From Pseudomonas sp. P8_229 (GTDB lineage: Bacteria > Pseudomonadota > Gammaproteobacteria > Pseudomonadales > Pseudomonadaceae), in contig NZ_CP125378.1 in assembly GCF_034008635.1 (NCBI RefSeq), positions 5,270,501-5,334,500 of the forward strand: a stretch of 64,000 bases of DNA, given 5' to 3'. Position numbers and translations under genes: made by a program. Below are positions 36,201 through 45,181 of this stretch, one piece after another (position 1 is the stretch's first letter; the number at the start of each line of letters is the position of its first letter). Below the pieces are notes generated by a model that searched no databases, was not told where the DNA came from, and saw only the letters and a program-made list of their open reading frames with translations.

Positions 36201-36960
36201 ATCAACGGTGAAAGTCTCCGATGACACGATCATCGTCGGCGCGCAGACCGAAGAGGGCAAACCACCGATGGCGATGAAGATGGACATCGACGTGGTGGTC
36301 GGCGAAGACAAACTGAGTTTTGCCGGGTTCGGCCTGACCGCCAACCTGCAAGGTCACGTGCACATCGGCGACAACATGGACACCCGTGGCGAGCTCTGGC
36401 TTAACGACGGCAAGTACCGCGCCTACGGCCAACGGCTGACGGTGCGTCGTGCGCGGCTGCTGTTTGCCGGCCCCATCGATCAGCCGTATCTGGACATCGA
36501 AGCGATTCGCCAGACCGACGACGTGATCGCCGGCATTCGCCTGAGCGGCAGCGCCGAGCAACCGACCACGCAGATCTTCTCCGAACCGGCCATGAGCCAG
36601 GAGCAGGCGTTGTCGTATCTGGTGCTGGGCCGTCCGCTGAGCACCAACGGCGAAGACAACAACATGCTCGCGCAAGCGGCGTTGGGTCTGGGTTTGATGG
36701 GCAGTTCCGGGGTCACCAGCGGTTTGGCCAAAGACCTGGGGATTCAGGATTTCCAGCTCGACACCCAGGGCAGTGGCAACACCACCAGCGTGGTCGCCAG
36801 CGGCAACATTTCCGAGAAGCTCAGTCTGCGTTATGGCGTCGGCGTGTTCGAACCGGCCAACACCATCGCGCTGCGTTACAAGCTGAGCAAGAAGGTCTAT
36901 CTGGAAGCAGCGAGCGGCGTCGCCAGCTCGCTGGATATCTTCTACAAGCGCGATTTCTAG
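33286..36960 (+). CDS. tamB: Translocation and assembly module inner-membrane protein TamB
   Basis: 1224 residues from the GTG at 33286 that overlaps the tamA stop. One N-terminal membrane anchor (LTLLALLLLIVLSISAVLG, residues about 8-26), a very long beta-helical groove of repeating hydrophobic strands typical of AsmA/TamB bridge proteins, and the conserved C-terminal DUF490 domain (about 880-1224; GYKAYGQ-like KYRAYGQRLTVRRARLLFAGP, SGLAKDLGIQDFQLDTQG, YKLSKKVYLEAASG). Spans the periplasm and binds TamA. Full length for the family. Confidence 0.94.
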   Translation: MKRGLKIAALTLLALLLLIVLSISAVLGTQAGSRWALGLVPGLTVENFQGRLGGQWSADHLLWQQDSSRVELNKPIFAWSPLCLTRMTLCIEQLKADQVILQFPPSADTTESGPVKLPDLQLPVAIELGDVQVGSLLFNGSEQLKGLQLAAHWTAQGLQIDSVKLQRDDLSLNLSGLLQPTGNWPLNIAGDLTLPSPGTGPWTLALKVDGDLLKTLNLHADSHGYLDGQLSGELQPLAQNLPAKVRITSDAFKPSADLPDTLQLNQLVLTGEGDLKNGYQLNGNATLPADKGPVALLLNGKVDASGAQIAGLDLTANDKQSLKLTGSVDWSKGLTAQANINWQDFPWHRLYNEIDEPQVALRTFTGEVSYTDGQYIGNFAAALDGPAGAFSLSSPFSGSLKQIALPQLKMEAGQGKAEGHVNVQFADGIAWDTALELSALNPAYWVAELPGTLAGPLKSKGEMKNERLSLTADLDLKGRLRGQPAILQAKADGAGEQWNLNALQIRLGDNSISGKGNLQQKLTGQIDIKLARLAQLWPQLRGQVTGQVNVAGTLKAPQGKLGLQGSQLAFQDNRLQSLNLDASLDSAQRAKIDLKGSGIQAGDTNLGVLTASAQGDIKSQKLNLDLLGPKLKLALGLDGNLNQGNWRGRLASGDIQAGGQDWKLQNPAKLERLADGKINFGAHCWMSGNASLCGEDQRLMPEPKLRYHLKQFPIESLAQWLPKDFAWQGKLNADLQLDLPASGPNGVVSIDASGGTLRMKEKDQWLDFPYQTLKLSSKLTPKRIDTDLNFVGGKLGELMVQAQLNPLPKNKPLSGSFRLSGLDLSVARPFVPMVEKLTGRLNGSGTISGGLLAPLVNGTVKLSDGEVSGAELPMELKDLQLQAVIAGESVRLDGGWKSGKTGQGSLNGNVAWGQALVVDLALKGTQLPVTVEPYAKLEVAPDLKISMADDELKIAGKVQVPRGEITVRELPPSTVKVSDDTIIVGAQTEEGKPPMAMKMDIDVVVGEDKLSFAGFGLTANLQGHVHIGDNMDTRGELWLNDGKYRAYGQRLTVRRARLLFAGPIDQPYLDIEAIRQTDDVIAGIRLSGSAEQPTTQIFSEPAMSQEQALSYLVLGRPLSTNGEDNNMLAQAALGLGLMGSSGVTSGLAKDLGIQDFQLDTQGSGNTTSVVASGNISEKLSLRYGVGVFEPANTIALRYKLSKKVYLEAASGVASSLDIFYKRDF

Positions 36961-36993
36961 GTCGCACCTGTTTATTTGAACCGAGGCGCGGCC

Positions 36994-37085
36994 TTCGCGA
37001 GCAGGCTCGCTCCCACATTCGATCTGTGCCAGGCACGGATTTGTGTGCGCTCGAAATCCCCTGTGGGAGCGAGCCTGCTCGCGAA
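36994..37085. repeat. REP inverted pair (GGGAGCGAGCCTGC type) with degenerate third copy
   Basis: Arms 36994-37017 and 37062-37085 are perfect 24-base reverse complements. A third degenerate half, CTTCGCGAGCAGACTCGCGC, follows from about 37127. All lie between tamB and the convergent usher stop. Confidence 0.88.
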
Positions 37086-37165
37086 GGCGTCTTCTCATTC
37101 ATCGATAACGCTGAGGCTGACGACCTCTTCGCGAGCAGACTCGCGCCTGATTCGATCTGTTGGCA

Positions 37166-39652
37166 TTACTGGGACGGGCGGCACACCAGCGAGGCCCGCT
37201 CGTAGTTCAACGCTTTGTCACGTTCGGACAGTGCATACGGCGCCTCGCAGCGCTGGCCCTGCCAGTTGATGGTCAGGGTGCCGGTGTCGGCTTCCACCAG
37301 CGCCAGTGCCTTGCCGCTCGGGTCGGAGATCGCCAGTTGCTTGCCGGCGCTGTCTTCGAGCGACGCGCCAAACGGGATCGGTTGGTGCTGCGCGTCGAAC
37401 AAGGCGAACTGCACGCGTCGTCCGGTCTTGCTGGTGTAACGCGCCAGCACCACCGCACCGCGGCGCGGCACCACTTGCCGGGTCGCATTGTCGATCTCGA
37501 CATCACCGCCCAGGTCACGGGTATCGAGGTTGATCCAGTTCACCCGATAAGGCTGCGCGTTGGGTACCACCGCGAAGCCGTTGCTGCCGGTTTTGGCCCC
37601 GGAGAAGCTGCCGATTTTCACCCCTTCCACGCCTTCGACCTGCGCTAGCGCGAATGTCTCGCCCACGGTTTGTCCCAGGTTGATGCCGCCGGCATGGCCG
37701 ACGATCGAACCGGCCAGATTCAGGTTCTGCGAGTTGTAGCCGCGTCCCTGGCTGTAACCGGCGCTGATGTCCATCACCGAGGTGCGGGTGCTGAGGTTGA
37801 CCGAACCGCTGCTGCCGCCGGTGCTGCTGTTGCCGCCTTGCACCGAGTAATAAGTGTCGCTGTCTTCCGACAGATAGCCGTTGATGCCCATTTGGGTGCT
37901 GTCGTTGCCTTTCTGCGTGCTGGCCGAGACAAAGGCCCGTGGCGCCCGGGGTTTTGAACCCAACGGGAACGACACGGACAGGTTGACCAATGTGTCGTTG
38001 TTCGCCGGCCCGTAGTTGCCGACATCCTTGGAATACGTCGCGCCGAGGTTGTAACTGACATCCCCCCAATAGTTGCTGTAACCCGCCGACAGGCTTTGTG
38101 AACCGCCACGGCCCCAGTAACGCTGGTCGCTGGCGTTGATGTAGACGCTGCCAAATTCCTGGTTGCGCCCCAGGCTCTGGTTGACGGTCAGGTCGGTGCG
38201 GGTTTTCGAGTTGCCGGTGCGTGGCTGGCCCTCGCTGCTCAGTTCCTCGACGTGCTCGGTGAGGGTGCGATAGCCCTCGGTCGAGTAGCGGTAGGCGGCG
38301 AGGGTGAAGTTGGTGTCGGTGCCGGTGAACGTCTTGGCGTACAGGGCGCGCAAGCTGTTACCGGTGACCGCCTGACCGAAGGTGCGACTGCTGGAGTGGG
38401 TCAGGTCCAGCGAGACTGCGCCGATGGCGGTATTACGACCTGCACCCACCGACAACGCCTGAAAATTCTCCGACGCCTGTACCCCGACGATCCCCGACAG
38501 GTTGCTGCTGATGCCATACGCCAGCGTGCTGCTGAGAAACTGCGGTGACTGCTGATCATCGCTGTTGCTGTTGTACTGGCCGGCCGAGAGGCTGTACTTC
38601 AACTGGCCCTGGCGCACCATGATCGGCAGACTGGAAAACGCCTGCACGCTGACCCGGCGCCGGCCATCGGCTTCGATGATCGTCACTTCCAGGTCACCGT
38701 TGGAGCCGCTGGGGTAGATGTCGCTGATCTCGAACGGTCCCGGCGGCACATTGGCGGTATAGAGGATGTAGTCGTTCTGGCGAATCTCCACGGTGGCGCT
38801 GGACTGCGCAATACCGCGAATCACCGGTGCATAACCGCGCTCGCTGTCGGCGCGCATGCCGTCGTCGGACGCCAGTTTCAGGCCGCGATAACGCACGCTG
38901 TCGAACAGGTCGGCGTCGGAGAAAATATCCCCGGCACTGAACTGGCCCTTCAGGGCGGTCACGTCATGTTGCAGGTAGGTGCGGTTGCTGTTGAAGGTGC
39001 TGGGGCTGCCGGTGGTGCTGTTGAAGTTCGACTCGTTGCGCAAACGCCAGGCGCCGAGGTTGATGCCGTTGCGCAAGCCAACGTTATTGCTCAGCGTGTT
39101 TACACCCTGAGTGCTGTTGCGGCTGCTGCTCAGCTGATAGTTGATGAACGCGGCGGGCACGCCTGCGTCCCACAAGGCCGGGTCGACATAACCACGCCGG
39201 CCGCGCTCCATGGCGCTCTGCGGGACACTGACCATCAGCCGCAGACGCGGCACGTCGTAACGCACGGTGGCGTGATCGATCAACGCGGGCAGATCGAGGC
39301 AGGCGTTCGGGTCATCGCCGAGCAGTTTGCCGGCGGCCTGCAGTTTGCCGATATCGACCCCCAATTGCTGGACCATCTCCAGGGTCAGGCAGGCCTCGAT
39401 CTTGCCCGTGCCCGGGTGGCGCCGGAAGTCGATATCGCGACGGCCAACCAGGGTTTCGTTGCCGTAGAGGTCGACCCGGTAAATGCCGGGCAGTACGCGA
39501 CTGCTGGCGAGCAGTGATTGCACGTCGACAGAGGACGGCGCACCTTGCAGAAACGAGGTATTGAACTGTTCATCGCCATCGGCCAGGCAGGCGGAGCTGA
39601 ACACCAGAGCCACCGAAAACGGCGCCCATCCGTCGCGCTTGAGTAAAAACAT
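37166..39652 (-). CDS. Fimbrial outer-membrane usher of the second pilus locus (CupB/CupD-like)
   Basis: 828 residues. Signal peptide ends SSACLAD (about residue 24); PapC/FimD layout: N-terminal domain (SVDVQSLLAS, VDLYGN, cysteine pair in IEACLTLEM/DPNACLDL), barrel with plug (GVPAAFINYQLSS, RGIAQSSATVEIRQNDYILYTANVPPGPFEISDIY spread over 280-315), and C-terminal domain with GQRCEAPYAL ... SLVCRPSQ cysteines. Unlike the Csu usher at 5189 it has the classical long N-terminus. Serves the chaperone and pilin encoded just upstream. Last gene of the minus-strand locus. Confidence 0.9.
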   Translation of the reverse strand: MFLLKRDGWAPFSVALVFSSACLADGDEQFNTSFLQGAPSSVDVQSLLASSRVLPGIYRVDLYGNETLVGRRDIDFRRHPGTGKIEACLTLEMVQQLGVDIGKLQAAGKLLGDDPNACLDLPALIDHATVRYDVPRLRLMVSVPQSAMERGRRGYVDPALWDAGVPAAFINYQLSSSRNSTQGVNTLSNNVGLRNGINLGAWRLRNESNFNSTTGSPSTFNSNRTYLQHDVTALKGQFSAGDIFSDADLFDSVRYRGLKLASDDGMRADSERGYAPVIRGIAQSSATVEIRQNDYILYTANVPPGPFEISDIYPSGSNGDLEVTIIEADGRRRVSVQAFSSLPIMVRQGQLKYSLSAGQYNSNSDDQQSPQFLSSTLAYGISSNLSGIVGVQASENFQALSVGAGRNTAIGAVSLDLTHSSSRTFGQAVTGNSLRALYAKTFTGTDTNFTLAAYRYSTEGYRTLTEHVEELSSEGQPRTGNSKTRTDLTVNQSLGRNQEFGSVYINASDQRYWGRGGSQSLSAGYSNYWGDVSYNLGATYSKDVGNYGPANNDTLVNLSVSFPLGSKPRAPRAFVSASTQKGNDSTQMGINGYLSEDSDTYYSVQGGNSSTGGSSGSVNLSTRTSVMDISAGYSQGRGYNSQNLNLAGSIVGHAGGINLGQTVGETFALAQVEGVEGVKIGSFSGAKTGSNGFAVVPNAQPYRVNWINLDTRDLGGDVEIDNATRQVVPRRGAVVLARYTSKTGRRVQFALFDAQHQPIPFGASLEDSAGKQLAISDPSGKALALVEADTGTLTINWQGQRCEAPYALSERDKALNYERASLVCRPSQ

Positions 39653-39737
39653 GCAGGAACCCTATATCACCTCCGATACGAACTAACGGAGCGAAGAGAA
39701 ATACAGTGAAAGTGCGGCTGTGACAGCGGCACTCAAG

Positions 39738-40487
39738 TTATGGGGATTCTTTATTCAAACTGGCACGAGTATCGGCACTGTTGGAAAGTTGCGCGGCATA
39801 ACGGTCTTGGGCGCCATAGTCATTAATGCTGCTGAATAACAGGCGTGCTGTATTAGCGTTGTGAAGTTGTTTTAGGCTGAACTCTTTCTGTTCGCCGGGG
39901 GCGATCATCATTGAATCAAAAGGGTGTTCGCTGACGGCGCCCGATTGCAGCGTGATATCGGCAATCGACACGTGATACTGGCCGGGGTTGTTCACCACCA
40001 GCAGGTATTTTGCGCCGCGTTCAACCAGACGCCAGGTCAGTTCGCTCGGTGCCAGGTAGGCATTGTTTTTCAGTCCCGCCGGGCGGAAGAACACCTTGAT
40101 GCGCTGGCGCACGGCGAGCTGCAAGGTGTTGCTGGTTTTCGCGGCCTGGGGGATTTCCTGCACGTTGAGCCACACCACCGACTCACGGTCGGTCGGCATG
40201 CCCGTGCCTTCGTAGATCACCCGCAAGATCTGCTGCTCGTCGCCGCTGACGCGCACCAGTGGCGGTGTGACGGCAAACGGCACCGCAGCGGTGTCGCTGG
40301 CATCGGTGTCGATCCACGACTGGATCAACACATCTGCGCCACTGTTGCGCACGGTGATCCCGGCTTCCTTGTGCTGGCCGTCGAAGACCAGGCGGGTGCT
40401 GCTCAATGAAATGCCGGCCATGGCCTGATCGACCATGAGCAGGCCCAAAAGGCCCACGCAAAGGGACAATGAATGACGATAAAACAT
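39738..40487 (-). CDS. Periplasmic fimbrial chaperone (PapD family)
   Basis: 249 residues with signal peptide ending DQAMA (about residue 24), first Ig domain with GISLSSTRLVFDGQHKEAGITVRNSG, the conserved ESVVWLNVQEIP segment and the KVFFRPAGL basic strand (about 128-137), then the second Ig domain. These are classical FGS/FGL chaperone features, different from the Csu chaperone. The C-terminal 25 residues are polar and extra. Lies between pilin and usher genes with a 72-base gap to the former. Confidence 0.89.
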   Translation of the reverse strand: MFYRHSLSLCVGLLGLLMVDQAMAGISLSSTRLVFDGQHKEAGITVRNSGADVLIQSWIDTDASDTAAVPFAVTPPLVRVSGDEQQILRVIYEGTGMPTDRESVVWLNVQEIPQAAKTSNTLQLAVRQRIKVFFRPAGLKNNAYLAPSELTWRLVERGAKYLLVVNNPGQYHVSIADITLQSGAVSEHPFDSMMIAPGEQKEFSLKQLHNANTARLLFSSINDYGAQDRYAAQLSNSADTRASLNKESP

Positions 40488-40559
40488 GAGGGTTACCGCG
40501 CAATTGAATGAGAGTGCGGGGCCGAGCGGCCCCGCACCAGGCTTGAAGGTTCGCGCGGG

Positions 40560-41153
40560 TTATTCGTATTGCAGCGTGAACGGCAGGGTGGCGTCGCCGC
40601 GACCGGCAACCACGGTTGCCACATCGGCGGTGGTGACGTAGGCGGCCGAGAATTTCAGCGTGGTGTTGCTGTCCTGCAGAGTGTTTTCGATCTTCGCGGT
40701 GGACGGCGAGCTCAGGTCGATCAACGCACCGTTGGAGTCGAGCAAGGCAATACCGATGTTCTTCGCTGCGCCCAGACCGTCGATCAGCTTCAGCACTTTA
40801 GTCCCGGCAACGATGCCCGAACCTGCACCCTTGGTCGGTTCGAAGATCATTGCGACCTTGGTCCCGGCGTTGCAGTTGATCTTCATGTCGAAGTTCTCGG
40901 CGCTCAGGGTGCCGTTGCCTTTAGGTGCAGTGGCGGTGCCCATGTCCTTGATCGACACTTCGCCCATGGCGACCGAAATGGTCTTGTTGCTGCCGGCGCC
41001 TTCAACCGAGCAGGCATCGTTGTTGATGGTGCCGGTGAAGTTGATGGTGCCGCTGCCGGCCTTGGTCGGGGTAACCGGTGGATCGGCGGCCAGGGCGTTA
41101 CCGGCGGCGGCAAAGATCGAAAGGGCGAGCAGTGTGCGAGACAGCTTTTTCAT
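40560..41153 (-). CDS. Type-1-like fimbrial pilin (CupD1/CupB1-like)
   Basis: 197 residues from the ATG at 41153 (MKKLSRT); an in-frame ATG at 41165 adds four residues and cannot be excluded. Signal peptide ends NALAA; the mature part has GTINFTGTINNDACSVEG, the first-cysteine region of Fimbrial family pilins, a partner cysteine in MKINCNAG (about 100) and the final beta strand LPFTLQYE. Predicted rod subunit of the second pilus. It follows directly on the response-regulator gene, which likely drives its promoter in the 94-base gap. Confidence 0.88.
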   Translation of the reverse strand: MKKLSRTLLALSIFAAAGNALAADPPVTPTKAGSGTINFTGTINNDACSVEGAGSNKTISVAMGEVSIKDMGTATAPKGNGTLSAENFDMKINCNAGTKVAMIFEPTKGAGSGIVAGTKVLKLIDGLGAAKNIGIALLDSNGALIDLSSPSTAKIENTLQDSNTTLKFSAAYVTTADVATVVAGRGDATLPFTLQYE

Positions 41154-41258
41154 GTTGTTTACCATTTGTTGGGGTTAAAACAACACGATATAGCGCGCAC
41201 TTCTGACGGGACATCAGACGAATCCTAGAAACCGTTTTTGAAGTTTGCAAGTCTCCTG

Positions 41259-41906
41259 TTAGTTGAACAAGTTGCGTTCTATGCAATACGTCAGCAAGTC
41301 CTGATCACTGCTGACTTCAAGTTTGCGCATGGCCGATATTTTTTGCGTGCTGATCGTCTTGGCACTTCTGTTCAAACCCCGGGCAATTTCGCTGACACCC
41401 ATTCCCGAGACAAATAAACGCAATATTTCGTGTTCCTTGGGCGACAGCCGGGTAAAACGTTCGTCGAGGTCGGCGCCATCGTCGATCACCGAGGTCGGCG
41501 GCGGCTCATAGCTGCGCACCGGGTTGCCCCGGGCAATGGCCTTGAGCGCGGTTTCGATTTCATTATGCAGCTGGTTTTTCTGAATGATCGCCAGTACCCC
41601 GAGCTCTTGCAGGCGCGTGAGGATCAACGGGTTGGAAATCATCGTCAGCACCAGTACGCGCACGCGGGGGAAGTGCCGCGTCAGGTACTCCACCAGTTTC
41701 AGGCCGTCACCGTAGGGTGAGTCGCCAGGCATGTTGAAATCGGTGATGACCAGGTCCACCTGCCGGGTTTCCAGCAGGTTGATCAGCTCGTTGGAACAAA
41801 CCGCTTCGCCCACCACGTGAAAGCGTCTGTCCCGCTCAACCAGCTCGCGTACCCCCACCAGAACGATGGGATGGTCATCGGCAATGACAACGTTGAGGGT
41901 TTCCAT
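41259..41906 (-). CDS. NarL/RcsB-type response regulator (RcsB/RocA1-like)
   Basis: 215 residues: receiver with phospho-acceptor D56 in VDLVITDFNMPG, acidic pair D10/D11, and a LuxR-type HTH at about 150-205 (LSPKEHEILRLFVSGMGVSEIARGLNRSAKTISTQKISAM). In P. aeruginosa the homologous RcsB and RocA1 activate cupD and cupC pilin genes; here the pilin gene is immediately downstream. Starts 21 bases after the Hpt-bearing hybrid kinase gene, its presumed phosphodonor. Confidence 0.9.
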   Translation of the reverse strand: METLNVVIADDHPIVLVGVRELVERDRRFHVVGEAVCSNELINLLETRQVDLVITDFNMPGDSPYGDGLKLVEYLTRHFPRVRVLVLTMISNPLILTRLQELGVLAIIQKNQLHNEIETALKAIARGNPVRSYEPPPTSVIDDGADLDERFTRLSPKEHEILRLFVSGMGVSEIARGLNRSAKTISTQKISAMRKLEVSSDQDLLTYCIERNLFN

Positions 41907-41927
41907 GGGTGATTATCCAGAGTGAAA

Positions 41928-44900
41928 TTATTCAAGGGTATCCAGTAGATCGTTCAATCGAGCCAGATTCTGGCGGACTTCCAGGTCCAGGGCGCGGGTC
42001 ACGGCCATGCCGTGCAAACGGCACTCCAACTCGATAAATGTTGTGGCCATGGCTTCGACCTGCACCGCACCCAGCGCGCCGGCCATGCTGTGCAGTTGCT
42101 GCGCCACGCGATTGGCATCGGCGTTGTCGAGTGCCGTCTGGGTCGTGTGTATGTCCTGGCGCAGGGTGGTGACAAATAGTTCGCGCATTTTCGCTGACAG
42201 CTGAATCGGCGGTGCGCTGATGGCCGGCAGGGCAATCTTGCCGTGTTTTTCCAGGTGCGCGCGCAGGGTGGCAAGGTTCAACGGCTTGACCATCCAGGCG
42301 TTCATGCCCACGGCGGCGCAGCGTTCGCCTTCTTCGCGCAGGGCGTTGGCGGTGACGCCGATAATCGGCACGGTCGGATCCTGTTGGCGTAACGCCGCCG
42401 CCAGTTGGTAGCCGTTCATGCGCGGCATGTTGACGTCGGTCAGCACCAGATCGAAGCCTCCCGGTGACCACTGCGCCAGCGCCTGTTCGCCATTGGCGGC
42501 GACGACCACCGTGCAGCCCAGCACCTCCAGTTGCTCCTTGATGATCGCCGAGTTGATCACGTTGTCTTCCGCCACCAGTACGTGCAGATTCAAGCGCCGG
42601 GTCTTTTCCGTCGGCAACGGCTGACTGTCGCTGCCGGCGCCATGCAGGGCCTGATGAATCGCCCAGGCAATTGCGCGGACATCGTCGGCATCGACTTCCC
42701 GGTCGGCACCGCGCAACTGCGACGGGTCGGGGCCGCATGCGGTGGCAATGATCCGTGGCCCTGGCCACGGCGGGGTGTTTGCCAGTGGCGAAAGCTCTAC
42801 CAGCAGCGCCGATGACAGGGGCGTATCGGCCGTCAGCGCACGGCAGTCGAGGCCGAAACGGTTGAGCCAGGCTATCAGGTGCTGTGCCAGTTCAGTGACC
42901 TGGGCACGCACATAAACGGCGGGGGTGCCGGGATTGAATGCAGGGCAATCGGCCAATGCGCCGGGCGTGCGTTCCAGTGCCAGTTGCAGGGTGAAGCTGC
43001 TGCCCAGGCCCGGTTCGCTGACTACGTTCAACTGGCCTGCCATCAACTCGCACAGCCATTTGCAGATGGCCAGTCCGAGGCCGGCACCGGCCTGTTCGGT
43101 GGCGTCGTTGACCTGATAGAAAGGGTCGAACAATTGCTGTTGCTGCGCCTGGGAAATCCCCACCCCTGAATCGCTGACCTGCCACTGCACGCTGGCGCGG
43201 CCGTCGACACTTTCCAGCACGCGTACCCGCAATACCACGCGGCCGTTATCGGTGAACTTGATCGCGTTGCTCAGCAGGTTGTTGAGGATCTGGCGAATGC
43301 GTATCGGATCACCGCGCAGCCGATCCGGCAACGTCGCCTCGATGCAGGCATACAGTTGCAAGCCCTTGGCGCGGGCGAAGGCGCTGTAGGTGTGCACGGT
43401 GTCTTCGGTCAGTTCCAGCGGGCAGAAATCCTGCAGTTCGAGGGTCATCTGCCCGGCTTCGATTTTCGACACATCCAGCACATCGCTGATCAGCTGGAAC
43501 AACGTGGCGGACGAGCGCTGGATGGTCTGCAGGTAATCCTGCTGGCGCGGGGCGAGCGCGGTCAGGCCGAGCAGTTCCAGAGTGCCCAGCACCCCGTACA
43601 ACGGTGTGCGAATCTCATGGCTCATGGTCGCGAGGAAGCGGCTCTTGGCCTGGTTCGCCGAGTCGGCGGCATGGCGTGCATCTTCCAGCGCCGCCGCGTC
43701 TTCGACATGCCGGGTCACGTCATGCAGCGCACAAAGCCAGGCATCCTGACCCTGATAGCGGGTGGGCACGAAGGCGACGTGCAGGTGGCGCCCGTTGAGT
43801 TCGAGATCGGCGTGGCCGGGGTCGGTGCGCGAGGTGAGCAGGCTCATCAACTGGCCGTTGTCGCGCCACTGCTGGGCGCGCTGGTTTTGCACAAGCACGT
43901 GGTGATCGCTGCGACGGATCACGCACAGGCCGATCGGCGCCGTGTCGATCACCGCTCGGCTGAATGCCTCGCTTTCGGCGATGCTGGCGTGCGCGCTTTG
44001 TGCGGGCAGGATGACCCGGGTCTGGTACCAGCGATTGATCGCCCGGCTGCATCCGAGCACCGCCACTACCAGCGCTATCAGGCCCAGCAACGGCCACAGC
44101 GCGTAATCGAGGAAGCTCTGCACACTGATGACGTAGATCGCGGTCCAGTGTTGTTCGCCGGGGCTGCTCAGTTTGAACACCAGGCCGTCGCGGTTGAAAT
44201 TCACCCCCTCATCCAGCACTTGGCCGGGTTTCAGGGCACCGGTCAATACCACGCCACGCGGAGTGATCAAGGTGAAGTCGTCGTAGATCGACCACTGCAT
44301 TAAGCGCTCGATGTTATTGACCTGGGAAAGGTTCAGCAGCGAGGCCACCACCACCCAGGTGTTGGCCCCTTCGATGGTCAGCGTCGTCGTGGCCAGGTTT
44401 ATATCGACGTAAGCCAGAAGGGTCGGTGCGCTCTTGTCTGTCTGAGCGGGAGCGTAGGGTTCCCAGTACACCTGATGAGCGTCTTGTGTTGAGTTTTGTA
44501 CCCGCAGTCGCTCGTTGACCTGGGTCATCACCTCTACCAGCGCACCCACCTGCATCCGCACGGCGCCGCGTATGCGCCCAGCCGAAGGCACCGCCACATC
44601 GAAGTTGTCGGGGCCGTTGAGCAGGATCACCTGGGGCGACTGATAATGGGAGGCGGCCCAGAACGCGCTGTAGTAGGCGGCCAGGTAAGTACCCAGCGCA
44701 AAGACTTTTGGGGATTGATCGGCGGTGATCCTGTTCGGATCGATCTTTACGCTGTAGGGCAGGGAGAACGGCATGCCCCGGCCCTCATAGATGTTCGGGC
44801 CTTCTTCGGGCAGGGGCTTTTGCATATAGGTGGGCAAGGTAGCCCAGAAAGGCTGATCGCCCTTGGTGCTTGCCTGCGAGATATCGCGCAGGAACACTTC

Positions 44901-45095
44901 CTGTTCGCGGATATTCTCCATCAATCGGGCAAAGTGAAACTGCAAGGTTTCGCGCCGCTCTTCGATCATGCGCGTCACCCCCAGATAGCTGACGCCCAGT
45001 AACAGCAACACCAGGGCGCCGAGCACCAGCAAGCCTTTGTTCAGGCGCGATGAACTGCTGGCGAGTTTCTCCAGGAAGGCGTTGTGGCGTGGCAT
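41928..45095 (-). CDS. Hybrid sensor kinase with receiver and Hpt (RcsC/RocS-like)
   Basis: 1055 residues from the ATG at 45095 (AGG seven bases upstream); ATG at 45185 overlaps the upstream stop (ATGA) and is an alternative adding 30 unusual residues. Two membrane helices (about 20-42 and 332-350) bracket a periplasmic sensor, then PAS-like region, HisKA H493 in ATMSHEIRTPLYG, HATPase with NAIKFTDNG and GAGLGLAICKW, receiver D887 with K937, and a terminal Hpt with H1002 in QQLHSMAGALG. It can run a full His-Asp-His relay to the downstream response regulator. Related in sequence to the kinase at 46356. Confidence 0.9.
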   Translation of the reverse strand: MPRHNAFLEKLASSSSRLNKGLLVLGALVLLLLGVSYLGVTRMIEERRETLQFHFARLMENIREQEVFLRDISQASTKGDQPFWATLPTYMQKPLPEEGPNIYEGRGMPFSLPYSVKIDPNRITADQSPKVFALGTYLAAYYSAFWAASHYQSPQVILLNGPDNFDVAVPSAGRIRGAVRMQVGALVEVMTQVNERLRVQNSTQDAHQVYWEPYAPAQTDKSAPTLLAYVDINLATTTLTIEGANTWVVVASLLNLSQVNNIERLMQWSIYDDFTLITPRGVVLTGALKPGQVLDEGVNFNRDGLVFKLSSPGEQHWTAIYVISVQSFLDYALWPLLGLIALVVAVLGCSRAINRWYQTRVILPAQSAHASIAESEAFSRAVIDTAPIGLCVIRRSDHHVLVQNQRAQQWRDNGQLMSLLTSRTDPGHADLELNGRHLHVAFVPTRYQGQDAWLCALHDVTRHVEDAAALEDARHAADSANQAKSRFLATMSHEIRTPLYGVLGTLELLGLTALAPRQQDYLQTIQRSSATLFQLISDVLDVSKIEAGQMTLELQDFCPLELTEDTVHTYSAFARAKGLQLYACIEATLPDRLRGDPIRIRQILNNLLSNAIKFTDNGRVVLRVRVLESVDGRASVQWQVSDSGVGISQAQQQQLFDPFYQVNDATEQAGAGLGLAICKWLCELMAGQLNVVSEPGLGSSFTLQLALERTPGALADCPAFNPGTPAVYVRAQVTELAQHLIAWLNRFGLDCRALTADTPLSSALLVELSPLANTPPWPGPRIIATACGPDPSQLRGADREVDADDVRAIAWAIHQALHGAGSDSQPLPTEKTRRLNLHVLVAEDNVINSAIIKEQLEVLGCTVVVAANGEQALAQWSPGGFDLVLTDVNMPRMNGYQLAAALRQQDPTVPIIGVTANALREEGERCAAVGMNAWMVKPLNLATLRAHLEKHGKIALPAISAPPIQLSAKMRELFVTTLRQDIHTTQTALDNADANRVAQQLHSMAGALGAVQVEAMATTFIELECRLHGMAVTRALDLEVRQNLARLNDLLDTLE

Positions 45096-45181
45096 CAGCG
45101 TGCCTGGGCAACAGTGATGGGAGAGTCTTTGGACACAGTGACCTCGATAGCAAGTGACGTTCGTCAACACCCGCTTGCGGG